64,000 nt of DNA from Nitratireductor luteus (GCF_026162365.1 NZ_JAOANW010000001.1:310001-374000); one strand, 5' to 3'. Positions 42,157 to 51,481 are shown, counted from the stretch's first letter. Numbers and translations: made by a program. Notes: generated by a model not told the origin, from the letters alone.

Positions 42157-43224
42157 TTACTTGATCTGGTCGATCTGGTAATAACCGCTACCGATCAGGA
42201 CTTCTTCCCAATTGCTGGCATCGACCAGCACCGGCTCGAGCAGGTAGGACGGCACGACCTTGACGCCGTTGTCATAGGTCTCGGTGTCGTTGATCTCCGG
42301 CTCGCCACCCTGCAGCAAGGCGTCGACCATGCCGACGGTGACGCCGGCCAGCTCACGGGTATCCTTGAAGATGGACGAATACTGCTCGCCGGCGAGGATC
42401 GACTTCACCGACGGAACCTCGGCATCCTGACCGGACACGATGGGCATCTTAAGATCGCCCGAGCCGTAGCCCACGCCCTTGAGCGAGGAAAGGATGCCGA
42501 TGGACAGGCCGTCATAGGGCGAAAGAACGCCGTGCACCTGCTTGTCCGTGTAGTAGGCGGACAGAAGGTTGTCCATGCGCGACTGGGCAACCGCGCCGTC
42601 CCAGCGCAGCGTGCCGACCGTGTCCATGCCTTCCTGACCGGAAACGATTGCGATCTCGCCGGCATCGATCAGCGGCTGAAGCACCGACATGCCGCCATTG
42701 TAGAAGAAATAGGCGTTGTTATCGTCGGGCGAGCCGCCGAACAGTTCCACGTTCCATGGCTTCTGATCGGGGAAACGATCCTTCAGGCCGGCCACCAGCG
42801 AGCTCGCCTGCTGCACGCCAACCTGGAAATTGTCGAAGGTGGCATAGTAATCGACATATTCGCTGTCGCGGATGAGCCGGTCGTAGGCGATCACCTTGAT
42901 GTCCGCCGCATTGGCGTTTTCGAGCGCATTGGAAAGCGTCGTGCCGTCGATGGCGGCGATGACCAGAACATTGACGCCCTTGGTGATCATGTTCTCAATC
43001 TGCGCGAGCTGGTTCGGGATATCGTCTTCGGCATACTGCAGGTCGGTCTTGTAGCCGGCTTCTTCGAACTGCTTGACCATGGACTCACCGTCCGAAATCC
43101 AGCGGGCGGAGGATTTGGTTGGCATGGCGATGCCGACATAACCCTTGTCCTGTGCCTGCGCGGCGCCTGCGAACACGGCAGCACCCAGCGCAAGCGACGT
43201 GAAAATCGCTGTAAGTTTTCGCAT
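42157..43224 (-). CDS. chvE: Periplasmic multiple-sugar-binding protein ChvE
   Basis: This 355-residue protein has a signal peptide (1-24, ending GAAQA) and a type I periplasmic binding fold starting [20 protein letters not shown], nearly diagnostic for ChvE/galactose-binding proteins. [14 protein letters not shown] carries a ligand-contact Asp. It delivers monosaccharides to GguAB. In Agrobacterium it also presents sugars to VirA, for which there is no evidence here. The start has GGGAGGAAAG upstream. It is divergent from gbpR. Confidence 0.95.
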   Translation of the reverse strand: MRKLTAIFTSLALGAAVFAGAAQAQDKGYVGIAMPTKSSARWISDGESMVKQFEEAGYKTDLQYAEDDIPNQLAQIENMITKGVNVLVIAAIDGTTLSNALENANAADIKVIAYDRLIRDSEYVDYYATFDNFQVGVQQASSLVAGLKDRFPDQKPWNVELFGGSPDDNNAYFFYNGGMSVLQPLIDAGEIAIVSGQEGMDTVGTLRWDGAVAQSRMDNLLSAYYTDKQVHGVLSPYDGLSIGILSSLKGVGYGSGDLKMPIVSGQDAEVPSVKSILAGEQYSSIFKDTRELAGVTVGMVDALLQGGEPEINDTETYDNGVKVVPSYLLEPVLVDASNWEEVLIGSGYYQIDQIK

Positions 43225-43330
43225 TTACTTTCCTCCCAGGCCCTCCAGCACGGTTCTTTGGCCGCGCTCGGGCAAGTCTCTTTGAGTGAACGGATCTCCC
43301 CGATCCACGAACAGACTAGGGAGATGTTAC

Positions 43331-43378
43331 ATACCAATCAAATTCATTTTGCGCTTAACTACATGCCTATATTGGTAT
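43331..43378. promoter_or_regulatory. Inverted repeat between chvE and gbpR, probable GbpR operator
   Basis: ATACCAAT (43331-43338) and ATTGGTAT (43371-43378) form a perfect inverted repeat with a 32-base spacer, 12 bases before the preferred gbpR start and about 105 bases before chvE. Spacing of the arms suits a LysR-type tetramer that represses or activates divergently. Confidence 0.65.
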
Positions 43379-43389
43379 ACCTGTCAGAG

Positions 43390-44334
43390 ATGCTCACCGA
43401 CGCCGCCGCCAAGCTCAAGCTCACCCATTTCCGCCTCATCGCGGCGGTCGCCGAGCACGGCCAGCTCAGCACCGCCGCCTCCATGCTTGCCATGACGCAG
43501 CCGGCGGCATCGCGGATGCTGACCCAGATCGAGGCGATCGTCGGCGCCAGGCTTTTCGAGCGGCACGCAAAGGGGATGGAACTGACCGATCTCGGCCAGG
43601 TCATCGCGCGCCGCGCCGAAGCGCTGCTGAGCCAGGTACGCAACACCATGCAGGAGATCGACGAGTTCAAGCTCGGCAAGGGTGGACGGGTAAGGGTCGG
43701 CGCTGTCACGGGTGCGGCGGTCGGCTATGTCATGCCGGCCATCCACAAGCTCAAGGCGGGCTCACCCCATGCCGACGTGCATATCGACGTCGCCCCCAGC
43801 GATGCGCTGATACGGGAACTGTCGGCGGGCAATTTCGATTTCGTCCTCGGCCGCATTCCCCACCCTTACGATCCCCGCCATTTCACCATTGCGCGCGGAC
43901 GCGGCGAAGTCGTCGAACTGCTCGTGCGCAAGGACCACCCGCTGGCGGCCATCCCTTCCCTGTCCATCCGTGCGTTGAGCGACTATGAATGGGTGATGCA
44001 GACGCTCGGCACGCCCCTGCGGGCAGCCGTTGAAACGGCCTTCATGGAAGCAGGGGCACCGCTGCCGCAGAACATCATCAACACCACCTCGCTCCTGGCG
44101 ATGATCGCGCTGCTGATGACCTCCGACGCCATCGCCCCGCTCTCCCGCGAGGTTGCCGAACTGCTCGGCGGCAACAATGGCGGTCTCGGGCTGGCGCGCC
44201 TGCCCGTGGACGTGCCGATCGTCGTCACGCCGTACCACCTTCTCTCGCTGAAGAGTCGGGCGCTGTCGCCGCTTGCGGCGCGGCTTCACGCGCTTGTAAC
44301 AACCGAGTTGGCACGGAGCGCCGCGGAGAGTTGA
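43390..44334 (+). CDS. gbpR: LysR-family galactose-binding-protein regulator GbpR
   Basis: This protein is about 314 residues. The N-terminal winged HTH is LTHFRLIAAVAEHGQLSTAASMLAMTQPAASRML, followed by the LysR effector domain (about 95-300). gbpR divergent from chvE is the arrangement in Agrobacterium, where GbpR activates chvE with galactose, arabinose or other sugars. ATG 43390 is chosen so that the inverted repeat at 43331-43378 stays upstream. In-frame ATGs at 43363 and 43324 would extend the protein into the repeat. Confidence 0.9.
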   Translation: MLTDAAAKLKLTHFRLIAAVAEHGQLSTAASMLAMTQPAASRMLTQIEAIVGARLFERHAKGMELTDLGQVIARRAEALLSQVRNTMQEIDEFKLGKGGRVRVGAVTGAAVGYVMPAIHKLKAGSPHADVHIDVAPSDALIRELSAGNFDFVLGRIPHPYDPRHFTIARGRGEVVELLVRKDHPLAAIPSLSIRALSDYEWVMQTLGTPLRAAVETAFMEAGAPLPQNIINTTSLLAMIALLMTSDAIAPLSREVAELLGGNNGGLGLARLPVDVPIVVTPYHLLSLKSRALSPLAARLHALVTTELARSAAES

Positions 44335-44387
44335 CGAGCGGTCATCAACCGGACTGAAGGCGGCAGCAGTAAACCGCAACTGCAGAA

Positions 44388-45209
44388 CTATGCCGCCATG
44401 GCCTCGGCGGGCGGTTCCTTGGCTCCCGTCATGAAGGCTACCGCATCGGACATCGTATATTCCTTCGGGTCGATCACGCAGAGCCTGCGGCCGAGCCTGT
44501 GGACGTGGATGCGGTCGGCGACTTCGAAGACATGCGGCATATTATGCGAGATGAGCACGATCGGCATGCCACGCGCCTTTACGTCCTGGATCAGCTCCAG
44601 CACACGGCGCGATTCCTTCACGCCGAGCGCGGCTGTCGGCTCGTCCATGACGATCACCTTGGAGCCGAAGGCGGCGGCGCGCGCCACCGCCACGCCCTGT
44701 CTCTGGCCGCCAGACAGCGTTTCCACCGCCTGGCCGATATTCTGAATGGTCATGAGACCGAGATCGCTGAGTTTCTGGCGCGCCTGCCGTTCCATCGCCT
44801 CGCGGTCCAGCGCCCGGAACCAGCGCCCCATGAATCCCGGCTTGCGCAACTCCCGGCCCAGAAACATGTTGTCGGCGATGGAAAGGGCCGGCGAAAGGGC
44901 AAGCGTCTGGTAGACGGTCTCGATGCCGTGTTCGCGGGCCTCCAGCGGGGAGCGGAAGCTGACCGGTTTTCCGTCCAGCCTGATTTCGCCCTCGTCGGGG
45001 CGGATCGCCCCGGAGATGGCCTTGATCAGGGTGGTCTTGCCGGCGCCGTTGTCGCCGATCACGGCCAGTACCTCGCCTGCGTAAAGGTCGAAGTCGGCGT
45101 GGTTGAGAGCCACGACCCGGCCGTAATGCTTGACCAGGCCGCGCGCGGTGAGAACGGCTTGGGCCGAGGATTGGGCCAAGGGTTGGGCCAGGGGTTGGGA
45201 ATGAGTCAT
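44388..45209 (-). CDS. frcA: Fructose-type ABC transporter ATP-binding protein (FrcA-like)
   Basis: This 273-residue single nucleotide-binding-domain ATPase has Walker A GDNGAGKTT, signature LSGGQRQGV, Walker B VIVMDEPTAAL and switch His in VLISHNMPHV. Having a single domain distinguishes it from the fused GguA type and matches FrcA of Sinorhizobium. The N-terminal SQPLAQPLAQSSAQA stretch is a short Gln/Ala-rich repeat of no known function. The start overlaps the permease stop by ATGA. Confidence 0.88.
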   Translation of the reverse strand: MTHSQPLAQPLAQSSAQAVLTARGLVKHYGRVVALNHADFDLYAGEVLAVIGDNGAGKTTLIKAISGAIRPDEGEIRLDGKPVSFRSPLEAREHGIETVYQTLALSPALSIADNMFLGRELRKPGFMGRWFRALDREAMERQARQKLSDLGLMTIQNIGQAVETLSGGQRQGVAVARAAAFGSKVIVMDEPTAALGVKESRRVLELIQDVKARGMPIVLISHNMPHVFEVADRIHVHRLGRRLCVIDPKEYTMSDAVAFMTGAKEPPAEAMAA

Positions 45210-46285
45210 GCCGACACCTTTCTGATCCATTGATCCATCGCAACGGCGATGATGGTTAGCCAGCCGATGGCGAAAACCTGCCAAAGCACGTCGACGCCGG
45301 CAAGCCGGAGGCCGGAGTTGAACACGCCGACGATCAGCGCGCCGACCAGCGGACCGATGATCGAGCCGCGCCCGCCGAAGAGCGAGATGCCGCCGATCAC
45401 CACGGCAGTGATGGACTGCAGGTTTGCTTCCTGGAAGCTTTGCGGCGAGACCGAGCCGACGCGGCCGATGGCCGCCCAGGCGCCGATGGCGCAGACGAGG
45501 CCCGCCGCGGCATAGACCTGCACCAGCGTGCGGTCGGTGCGAATGCCCGAAAGCTCGGCCGCTTCCTTGTCGTCGCCCACCGCATAGACATGCCTGCCCC
45601 ATGCCGTGCGGTTGAGCACGTACCAGAGCACGGCGAAGATCAGCACCATCAGAATGGAGCCGAAAGTGAATTGCGCACCGCCGATACGGACGCTCTCGCC
45701 GAAAAACTTCAGCAGCGGCGCGGTGGCGTCGATGTCCTGGCTGCGGATCGACTGGGCGCCGGAAAGCCACAGATTGAGCGCAAAGAAGATGTTCCAGGTG
45801 CCGAGCGTCACAATGAAAGGCGGCAGCTTCACGCGTGTGACGAAGAAGCCGTTGAGCATGCCGGCGAGCGTGCCGCAGATAAAACCGATACCTATCGCCA
45901 AAGGCGTGGGCACGCCCATATTGACGGCGAGATTGCCCATGATGACGGAAACCAGCACCATGCTCGCGCCGACCGAAAGATCGATGCCGGCGGTCAGGAT
46001 GACGAGGCTTTGGGCGGCCGCGAGAATGCCGATGATCGACACCTGCTGCATGATCAGGGACAGGTTGAACGCACTGAAGAAATTGCCGCCGGCAATCACC
46101 CCGAAAGCAGCGACGCTCAGCAGCAGCACGATGATCGGCACCATCGTCGGGTTGGCGTGCAGGAAATGCTGCAGGCGGTCGACGAAAGTCTTCTCGTGGC
46201 CCTCGAAGCTGGCCACTTGAGCGTCGCTGCCGTTCAGGCCATTTTCGAAGTCCTGTTTGCGGCGCGCCGCATCCGCATCGCTCAT
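45206..46285 (-). CDS. frcC: Fructose-type ABC transporter permease (FrcC-like)
   Basis: This 359-residue RbsC-family inner-membrane permease has SLVILTAGIDLSVGASMVLV and AVVIGGISLFGGRGSIIGPL as family motifs and about nine hydrophobic segments. ATG 46285 follows GGGAGGAACG. It is encoded between frcB and frcA, as in the Sinorhizobium frcBCAK operon. A 181-base gap with a hairpin separates it from frcB. Confidence 0.88.
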   Translation of the reverse strand: MSDADAARRKQDFENGLNGSDAQVASFEGHEKTFVDRLQHFLHANPTMVPIIVLLLSVAAFGVIAGGNFFSAFNLSLIMQQVSIIGILAAAQSLVILTAGIDLSVGASMVLVSVIMGNLAVNMGVPTPLAIGIGFICGTLAGMLNGFFVTRVKLPPFIVTLGTWNIFFALNLWLSGAQSIRSQDIDATAPLLKFFGESVRIGGAQFTFGSILMVLIFAVLWYVLNRTAWGRHVYAVGDDKEAAELSGIRTDRTLVQVYAAAGLVCAIGAWAAIGRVGSVSPQSFQEANLQSITAVVIGGISLFGGRGSIIGPLVGALIVGVFNSGLRLAGVDVLWQVFAIGWLTIIAVAMDQWIRKVSA

Positions 46286-46415
46286 GATCGTTCCTCCCAT
46301 CATTTCGCCGGTGCGTTCACCGGCGCCGGTCCATCGAGCGGCAAGAGGCCGCCGCTCGTGCCACGATGAATTCTACGCGCGAATTCCGCCGGAGATCGAA
46401 TTTCTTTTGCATTAC

Positions 46416-46440
46416 GCGGGACGGCCGTGGGCCATCCCGC
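46416..46440. terminator. Hairpin after frcB
   Basis: GCGGGACGGCC and GGCCATCCCGC can pair (one bulge or mismatch) 26 bases after the frcB stop. As in chvE-gguA, it may attenuate expression into frcC or protect the frcB message. Confidence 0.5.
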
Positions 46441-46466
46441 GCATTTACTGGCAGATCAGGCCTGCC

Positions 46467-47516
46467 TCAGCCCCAGCAGCGCTCCAGCCCCTCGTCGGAA
46501 CTGATCGACTCCACGCCCTCCACAGGTTGATCGGTGACCAGCGTCACGCCTGTGTTGAAGAAGTCGAGCCCGGGAGACGGCTCGGGCAGCTCGCCGGTCT
46601 CGGCATATTTGGCGATCGCCTCGACGCCGAGCGACGCCATGAGCAGCGGATATTGCTGCGAGGTCGCGCCAATGATGCCTTCCTTGACGTTCTGGACGCC
46701 CGGGCAGCCGCCGTCGACAGAGACGATCAGCACGCCCTCGGTTTTCCCGAAGGACGACAGGGCCTCATAGGCGCCGGCCGCGGCGGGCTCGTTGATCGTG
46801 TAGACGACATTGATGTCCGGATCTCTCTGGAGCAGGTTTTCCATGGCCTCGCGGCCGCCCTCCTCATTGCCGCTTGTCACGTCGTTGCCCACGATGCGGG
46901 CATCGTCCTCATCCCCGATCATGTTCGGGTCCTTGGTATCGATGCCGAAACCCGTGAGGAAGCCCTGGTCGCGCAGCACGTCCACTGAAGGCTGGCTAGG
47001 CGAAAGATCGAGCAAAGCGATCTTGGCGTTCGCCGCCTCGTCGCCCAGGGTCTTCGCAGCCCACTGGCCAACCAGCTCGCCGGCCTTGAAGTTGTCGGTG
47101 GCGAAAGTGGCGTCGGCCGCATCGATGGGCTCGAGCGGCGTGTCGAGCGCGATGACCAGAAGCCCGGCATCGCGCGCTTTCTTGACCGCCGGCACGATGG
47201 CCTTGGTGTCGGACGCCGTGAGCAGGATGCCCTTGGCGCCGGAGACGATGCAGGTTTCGATGGCCTGCACCTGGGTCTCATGGTCGCCGTCGACCTTGCC
47301 GGCATAGGTCGACAGACTGATGCCCAGCTCTTCGGCCTTGGCGGTCGCGCCCTCTCTCATCTTGACGAAGAAGGGATTGATATCTGTCTTGGTGATGAGG
47401 CACGCTCCGACATCCTGGGCCGAAGCCGGCTGTACCAGGCCGAGAAAGCCCGCGCCGGCAATTGCGAGCGCGGCTGTCTTGAGTGCGGTTGTCTTGAGCA
47501 ACGAATGTTTGTTCAC
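46467..47516 (-). CDS. frcB: Fructose-type ABC transporter substrate-binding protein (FrcB-like)
   Basis: This 349-residue periplasmic protein has a signal peptide (1-33, ending PASAQ). The mature domain has [35 protein letters not shown] and [13 protein letters not shown], which closely follow FrcB of Sinorhizobium meliloti. The start codon is GTG at 47516, with an ideal GGGAGGATTACC ahead. It is divergent from a ROK-family regulator across a region with a long palindrome. The ligand is predicted to be fructose and possibly ribose or mannose. Confidence 0.9.
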   Translation of the reverse strand: MNKHSLLKTTALKTAALAIAGAGFLGLVQPASAQDVGACLITKTDINPFFVKMREGATAKAEELGISLSTYAGKVDGDHETQVQAIETCIVSGAKGILLTASDTKAIVPAVKKARDAGLLVIALDTPLEPIDAADATFATDNFKAGELVGQWAAKTLGDEAANAKIALLDLSPSQPSVDVLRDQGFLTGFGIDTKDPNMIGDEDDARIVGNDVTSGNEEGGREAMENLLQRDPDINVVYTINEPAAAGAYEALSSFGKTEGVLIVSVDGGCPGVQNVKEGIIGATSQQYPLLMASLGVEAIAKYAETGELPEPSPGLDFFNTGVTLVTDQPVEGVESISSDEGLERCWG

Positions 47517-47614
47517 GGTAATCCTCCCGAAAAATCTCGATGACGCCCGCGAGCGCCACGAACACGCCGTACGGCCAGCCCGTCAGCGTTATTCAACAAA
47601 ACAAAAAGCGGTGA

Positions 47615-47659
47615 CGCCTGTCAATAGATAAATCACTCTTATTTATTTATTGACAGGCG
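47615..47659. promoter_or_regulatory. Long palindrome between frcB and the ROK regulator, probable operator
   Basis: CGCCTGTCAATAGATAAAT (47615-47633) and ATTTATTTATTGACAGGCG (47641-47659) are reverse complements with one mismatch over 19 bases, around a 7-base spacer. AT-rich TTATTTATT-like cores are typical targets of ROK repressors such as NagC/Mlc and XylR. Confidence 0.75.
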
Positions 47660-47694
47660 CCTTTTGCAAAGGGCATTCTTCATATAGAGGCGGC

Positions 47695-48936
47695 ATGGGA
47701 GGAGATGAGGGCGTGGAAGGTTCGATACGGACCGGCGATAGTCCGGGTTCCCCGCGACAGAATCTGGGCACCAACCAGAGCGGCATGCGCGACTTCAACG
47801 AGCGCCTGGTGATGTCCCTGCTGCGTCAGCACGGAAGCATGGCCAAGACCGAGATCGCGCGCACGACCGGCCTTTCGGCGCAAACGGTTTCAGTGATCGT
47901 GCGCAGCCTGGAGGCGGACGCCCTTTTGGTTCGTGGCAGCCCGCAACGCGGCAAGGTGGGTCAGCCATCCATCCCCATGAGCCTCAACCCCGACGGCGCC
48001 TATTTCTTCGGCCTCAAGATCGGGCGGCGCAGTTCCGAGCTCGTGCTGATCGATTTTCGCGGCACGATCCGGCGGATGCGCCAGCACTCCTATGCTTGGC
48101 CGACGCCGGAAGAGACCATCGCCTTCGTGATGGACGACATCGCGCAGCTTCGCGACAGCGAGGATCGCGCGGTCTGGAATCGCATCGGCGGGCTCGGCGT
48201 CGCCATGCCCTTCGAACTTTGGAACTGGGCGGATGCGGCCGGCGCACCCCCGGGGGCCATGGACGGCTGGCGCAAGTTCGATATGCGCCGTGAGCTTTCC
48301 AGCCGATGTCCTTTCCCGGTCTATCTGCAGAACGACGGGACTTCGGCATGCGGCGCGGAGCTGGTGTTCGGCACACCGCTCAAACAATGCGACTTCATCT
48401 ATTTCTACATCGGCGCGTTCGTCGGCGGCGGGATCGCGCTCGGCGGACGCCTGTTCGGCGGCCGCACCGGCAATGCTGGCGCGCTGGGATCGATGCCGGT
48501 GCCCGGCCCCGGCGGCAAGACCCGCCAGCTCATCGACGTCGCTTCGATAAGCGTCCTGGAGAAGGCGCTGGTAGCCCGCGGACGCGAGGCCCAGCATCTT
48601 TGGACCGCGCCCGACGATTGGGGTGATCTCGGCGAGGACCTGGACCGCTGGATGGAGGGCACCGCCGAGGGGCTGGCCGACGCGATCATCGCGGCGGCCG
48701 CCGTGATCGACTTCGAAGAATCCATCATCGAGGGCTGGATGCCCCTTTCGGTGCGCTCGGAGATCGTCCGCCGCACGAGAGGGTTCCTGCAAACCAAGGA
48801 CTCCGAAGGGCTCAGCCTTCCCGATGTGCGCGAGGGCACGGTCGGCAAACACGCGCGCGCGCTGGGCGGCGCCAGCCTGCCTCTGGCCGAGCGTTTCCTG
48901 GTGGGTGCGCCGTCAAGTCCCGCGTATTCGCTCTGA
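47695..48936 (+). CDS. frcR: ROK-family transcriptional regulator (FrcR-like)
   Basis: This protein is about 413 residues. It has an N-terminal winged HTH (about 30-90, MAKTEIARTTGLSAQTVSVIVRSLEA) and a ROK sugar-kinase-like domain with GAFVGGGIALGGRLFGG. The phosphate-1 kinase motif is degenerate (IGRRSSELVLIDFRG), so it is a regulator and not a kinase. GTG 47713, preceded by GGGAGGAGATGAGG, is an alternative start. It is divergent from frcB with a palindrome between them, and a PfkB kinase follows 25 bases downstream. It probably represses frcBCA until a sugar or sugar phosphate binds. Confidence 0.87.
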   Translation: MGGDEGVEGSIRTGDSPGSPRQNLGTNQSGMRDFNERLVMSLLRQHGSMAKTEIARTTGLSAQTVSVIVRSLEADALLVRGSPQRGKVGQPSIPMSLNPDGAYFFGLKIGRRSSELVLIDFRGTIRRMRQHSYAWPTPEETIAFVMDDIAQLRDSEDRAVWNRIGGLGVAMPFELWNWADAAGAPPGAMDGWRKFDMRRELSSRCPFPVYLQNDGTSACGAELVFGTPLKQCDFIYFYIGAFVGGGIALGGRLFGGRTGNAGALGSMPVPGPGGKTRQLIDVASISVLEKALVARGREAQHLWTAPDDWGDLGEDLDRWMEGTAEGLADAIIAAAAVIDFEESIIEGWMPLSVRSEIVRRTRGFLQTKDSEGLSLPDVREGTVGKHARALGGASLPLAERFLVGAPSSPAYSL

Positions 48937-48961
48937 CACCACCCTTGTGAAAGGAAGCCGC

Positions 48962-49891
48962 ATGATCCTTTGTTGCGGAGAAGCGCTGATCGACATGTTG
49001 CCGCGCAAGACGGAAGGCGGTGAAACCGGCTTCGTGCCCTATCCCGGCGGGTCGGTCTTCAACACCGCCATCGCCCTTGCCCGGCTCGGCGTTCCCACCG
49101 GCTTCTTCTCCGGCCTTTCGCGCGATCTCTTCGGCCGGCAACTCTGCCGGAGCCTTGAGGAAAGCCGGGTCGATATTTCTCCCGCACGGATCAGCGACCG
49201 ACCCACGACGCTCGCCTTTGTCAGCCTGTCCGGCGGGCAGGCAAGCTATCATTTCTACGATGAGAACTCTGCCGGCCGCATGCTCACGTCTGCCGACCTG
49301 CCGATGCTGGGCGATGACGTGCCTGCCCTGCTCTTCGGCGGCATCAGCCTGGTGAGCGAGCCTTGCGGGAGTACCTATGAGACGATGATGGAGCGGGCGG
49401 CCACCAGCCGCGTCTCAATGCTCGACCCCAATATCCGCCCCGCCTTCATCGCCGACGGGGAAGCCCACCGGAGCCGGATGCGGCGCATGATGGGCCTGGC
49501 GGACATCATCAAGATTTCCGAGGAAGATCTGGCCTGGCTGGGCGGCTTCGACAGGATCGAAGCCGCCGCGCGGGCATATCTGTCCCATGGCGCCAAACTG
49601 GTGATCGCTACAAAGGGAGGCGAAGGCGCGCACGGCTTCTGGAGCGGTGGCTCAGTGTTCGAGCCTCCCTTGAAGGTCGATGTCGTGGATACCGTCGGCG
49701 CCGGCGATTCCTTCAACGCCGCCATTCTCGCCTGGCTCCACGAGGCCGGCAGGCTGACCAAGGATCACCTTGCCGCGCTCGATGAGCAGGCCGTACGCGA
49801 GGCGCTGTCTTTCGCAACCCGCGTCGCCGCCGTCACCGTGTCGCGCGCCGGCGCAAACCCGCCGCGCCGGGACGAACTGGGCGGGGGTTGA
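48962..49891 (+). CDS. PfkB-family carbohydrate kinase (probable fructokinase)
   Basis: This 309-residue ribokinase/fructokinase-fold enzyme starts MILCCGEALIDMLPR. It has the substrate region GGSVFNTAIALARLG and the PfkB signature DTVGAGDSFNAAIL with the catalytic Asp. ATG 48962 follows GAAAGGAAGCC. It is co-directional with the ROK gene and next to the fructose-type importer, so phosphorylation of the imported ketose is the likely role. Confidence 0.88.
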   Translation: MILCCGEALIDMLPRKTEGGETGFVPYPGGSVFNTAIALARLGVPTGFFSGLSRDLFGRQLCRSLEESRVDISPARISDRPTTLAFVSLSGGQASYHFYDENSAGRMLTSADLPMLGDDVPALLFGGISLVSEPCGSTYETMMERAATSRVSMLDPNIRPAFIADGEAHRSRMRRMMGLADIIKISEEDLAWLGGFDRIEAAARAYLSHGAKLVIATKGGEGAHGFWSGGSVFEPPLKVDVVDTVGAGDSFNAAILAWLHEAGRLTKDHLAALDEQAVREALSFATRVAAVTVSRAGANPPRRDELGGG

Positions 49892-49936
49892 GCGTCTATC
49901 TCTTTTCAATAGCCGGTCAGCAGACGTCGTCATGAT

Positions 49937-49972
49937 TAACAACATCCGGTGGGCGTTGTTACTAATAACAAC
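49937..49972. promoter_or_regulatory. Toxin-antitoxin operator repeats
   Basis: GTTGTTACTAATAACAAC (49955-49972) is a perfect palindrome (7-base arms) that ends on the base before the toxin ATG. A third half-site, TAACAAC, lies at 49937-49943. Close packing at the start codon suits autoregulation by the antitoxin. Confidence 0.7.
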
Positions 49973-50254
49973 ATGAAGGCGGAGCTGATTGAGAAATCAC
50001 GAACCGTGATCGATGACTCGGCCTTTTTCGAGGTCGTCTTGTGGCACCTGCCCGCCCCGGTCCCCGGCAGCGAACATCCGTTCAAATGCAGGCTGGCGCT
50101 GGTGGTAAACGACGAATGCGTCCTGCGCTACGACAACGAGCGCGGCAAGGGCGATCACCGGCACCTCGGAAATTGCGAGGAACCTATCGAATTCACCTCG
50201 CTCAGAGCCCTGTTTGATGCCTTCCACGCCGATATGGAAAGGATACTCCAATGA
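49973..50254 (+). CDS. TumE-like (DUF6516) toxin of a toxin-antitoxin pair
   Basis: This 93-residue acidic protein has the DUF6516/TumE pattern KSRTVIDDSAFFEVVLWHLP, VVNDECVLRYDNERGKGDHRH and FDAFHADME. The conserved RYDNERGKGDHRH stretch resembles a catalytic or nucleic-acid-contact motif, but its activity is not established by sequence. ATG 49973 abuts the palindrome, and no Shine-Dalgarno sequence is evident, so the transcript may be nearly leaderless. It overlaps the HTH antitoxin gene by ATGA. Confidence 0.75.
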   Translation: MKAELIEKSRTVIDDSAFFEVVLWHLPAPVPGSEHPFKCRLALVVNDECVLRYDNERGKGDHRHLGNCEEPIEFTSLRALFDAFHADMERILQ

Positions 50255-50610
50255 ACACATTGACCGTACGCCTGAGTACCATGGCCGATATCAAGGCTCG
50301 TTTTGTCGAGGCTGGAGAACGCGCCCTCGCGGGTAAGGCCGTCGAAGCCACCTCCACGCTGAATTTCGCCAGTTACGATGACATGCACAAGGTCCTGGCA
50401 CCCTCCCGCCTCGCCATAGTCAAGACGCTGGCTGGGCAGGGGCCCTTGTCGATCCGTGAAGTCGCGCGCAGGGTCAAGCGCGATGTGCAGGCCGTGCATC
50501 GGGACGTGACTTTGCTCGTCAATACGGGAGTCATCGACCGCACCGAAAAGGGGGTCGAGTTCCCCTATGACAACATCCATTTCGAATTCGATGTGAGCGC
50601 GGCAGCCTGA
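50251..50610 (+). CDS. TumA-like HTH antitoxin/transcriptional regulator
   Basis: This 119-residue winged-HTH protein of the HVO_A0114-like family has APSRLAIVKTLAGQGPLSIREVARRVKRDVQAVHRDVTLLV as its DNA-binding core (about residues 50-92). These proteins partner DUF6516 toxins. The start overlaps the toxin stop by 4 bases, so stoichiometry is set by coupling. It probably binds the TAACAAC half-sites upstream of the pair. Confidence 0.78.
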   Translation: MNTLTVRLSTMADIKARFVEAGERALAGKAVEATSTLNFASYDDMHKVLAPSRLAIVKTLAGQGPLSIREVARRVKRDVQAVHRDVTLLVNTGVIDRTEKGVEFPYDNIHFEFDVSAAA

Positions 50611-50656
50611 TCAACTGGAAAGGCCGGGTTCCAACGACCCACCCTTTTCAGCCGGG

Positions 50657-51481
50657 CTAGCCTGTTGCCCCCTCGGCGATAAAAAACGGATTTGCAAAGG
50701 CCTTGACGCCATCGGCGCCCTTCGGCCCGTAGGTGAAGGGACTGCCGTCGAGATTGAGCGTTCTTCCGCCGGCGGCGCGCAGGACGGCGTCGCCCGCCGC
50801 GGTGTCCCACTGCATGGTGGGGCCGAAGCGGGGGTAGAGGTCGGCATCGCCGCGCGCCATGATGCAGAATTTGAGGGACGAGCCCACCGAGACGGTCTCT
50901 GCGCCCGGATGGCGGGCAATGAATTCCTCGGTTTCCGGCGTCAGGTGCGACCGGCTGGCGACGATGCGGGGCGGCCGGCGCATGGTCTCGGCGCGGATTT
51001 GCCGGCGGTCCGTCAGCGTCTTCCCATCGCGGCAACGGGCTTCGAACGCCGCGCCCGGCTGTCCGGCGTAGAGCAGCCCCTGCGCAGGCGCGTAGACCAC
51101 GCCCAACACCGGCGCCCCGGCGCGCACGAGCGCGATGTTCACCGTGAAGTCCGGCCGACGGTTGATGAATTCGCGCGTGCCGTCCAGGGGATCGACCAGC
51201 AGGAAGCCGTCATCGCCGCATACCGGTATCACGCCGCCCGATGCCGCCTCCTCCGAGACGCAAGGCGTGCCGACCGGCAGCCGCGCCAGCCCGGCGAGGA
51301 TGATTGCCTCAGCCTCGCGATCCGCCTCGGTCACCGGCGATGAATCGGCCTTTTCCTCGACCGCGACACCAGCCTCATAGTGGCGCATGATCGCCGCGCC
51401 GGCTTCAACGGCGAGTTCTTCGAACAGGCTCAGCAGCGCTGCATCGTCACCCGTTGCATCCGTCTTCGAAACGGTCAGCAA
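50657..51481 (-). CDS. cysQ: 3'(2'),5'-bisphosphate nucleotidase CysQ
   Basis: This 274-residue inositol-monophosphatase-fold enzyme hydrolyses PAP/PAPS 3'-phosphate. DPLDGTREF is the metal-binding signature, [12 protein letters not shown] contributes the first acidic ligand, and [17 protein letters not shown] is the second family motif. The start appears to be TTG at 51481, with GGAG 8 bases upstream and overlap of the cysNC stop. It is co-transcribed with cysD and cysNC and recycles the PAP by-product of sulfonation or reduction. Confidence 0.92.
   Translation of the reverse strand: MLTVSKTDATGDDAALLSLFEELAVEAGAAIMRHYEAGVAVEEKADSSPVTEADREAEAIILAGLARLPVGTPCVSEEAASGGVIPVCGDDGFLLVDPLDGTREFINRRPDFTVNIALVRAGAPVLGVVYAPAQGLLYAGQPGAAFEARCRDGKTLTDRRQIRAETMRRPPRIVASRSHLTPETEEFIARHPGAETVSVGSSLKFCIMARGDADLYPRFGPTMQWDTAAGDAVLRAAGGRTLNLDGSPFTYGPKGADGVKAFANPFFIAEGATG

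Noticed and set aside
42010-43389. A long N-terminal extension of the LysR frame
   Set aside because: It is antisense to chvE and lacks homology. The HTH begins just after ATG 43390, and an inverted repeat lies upstream.
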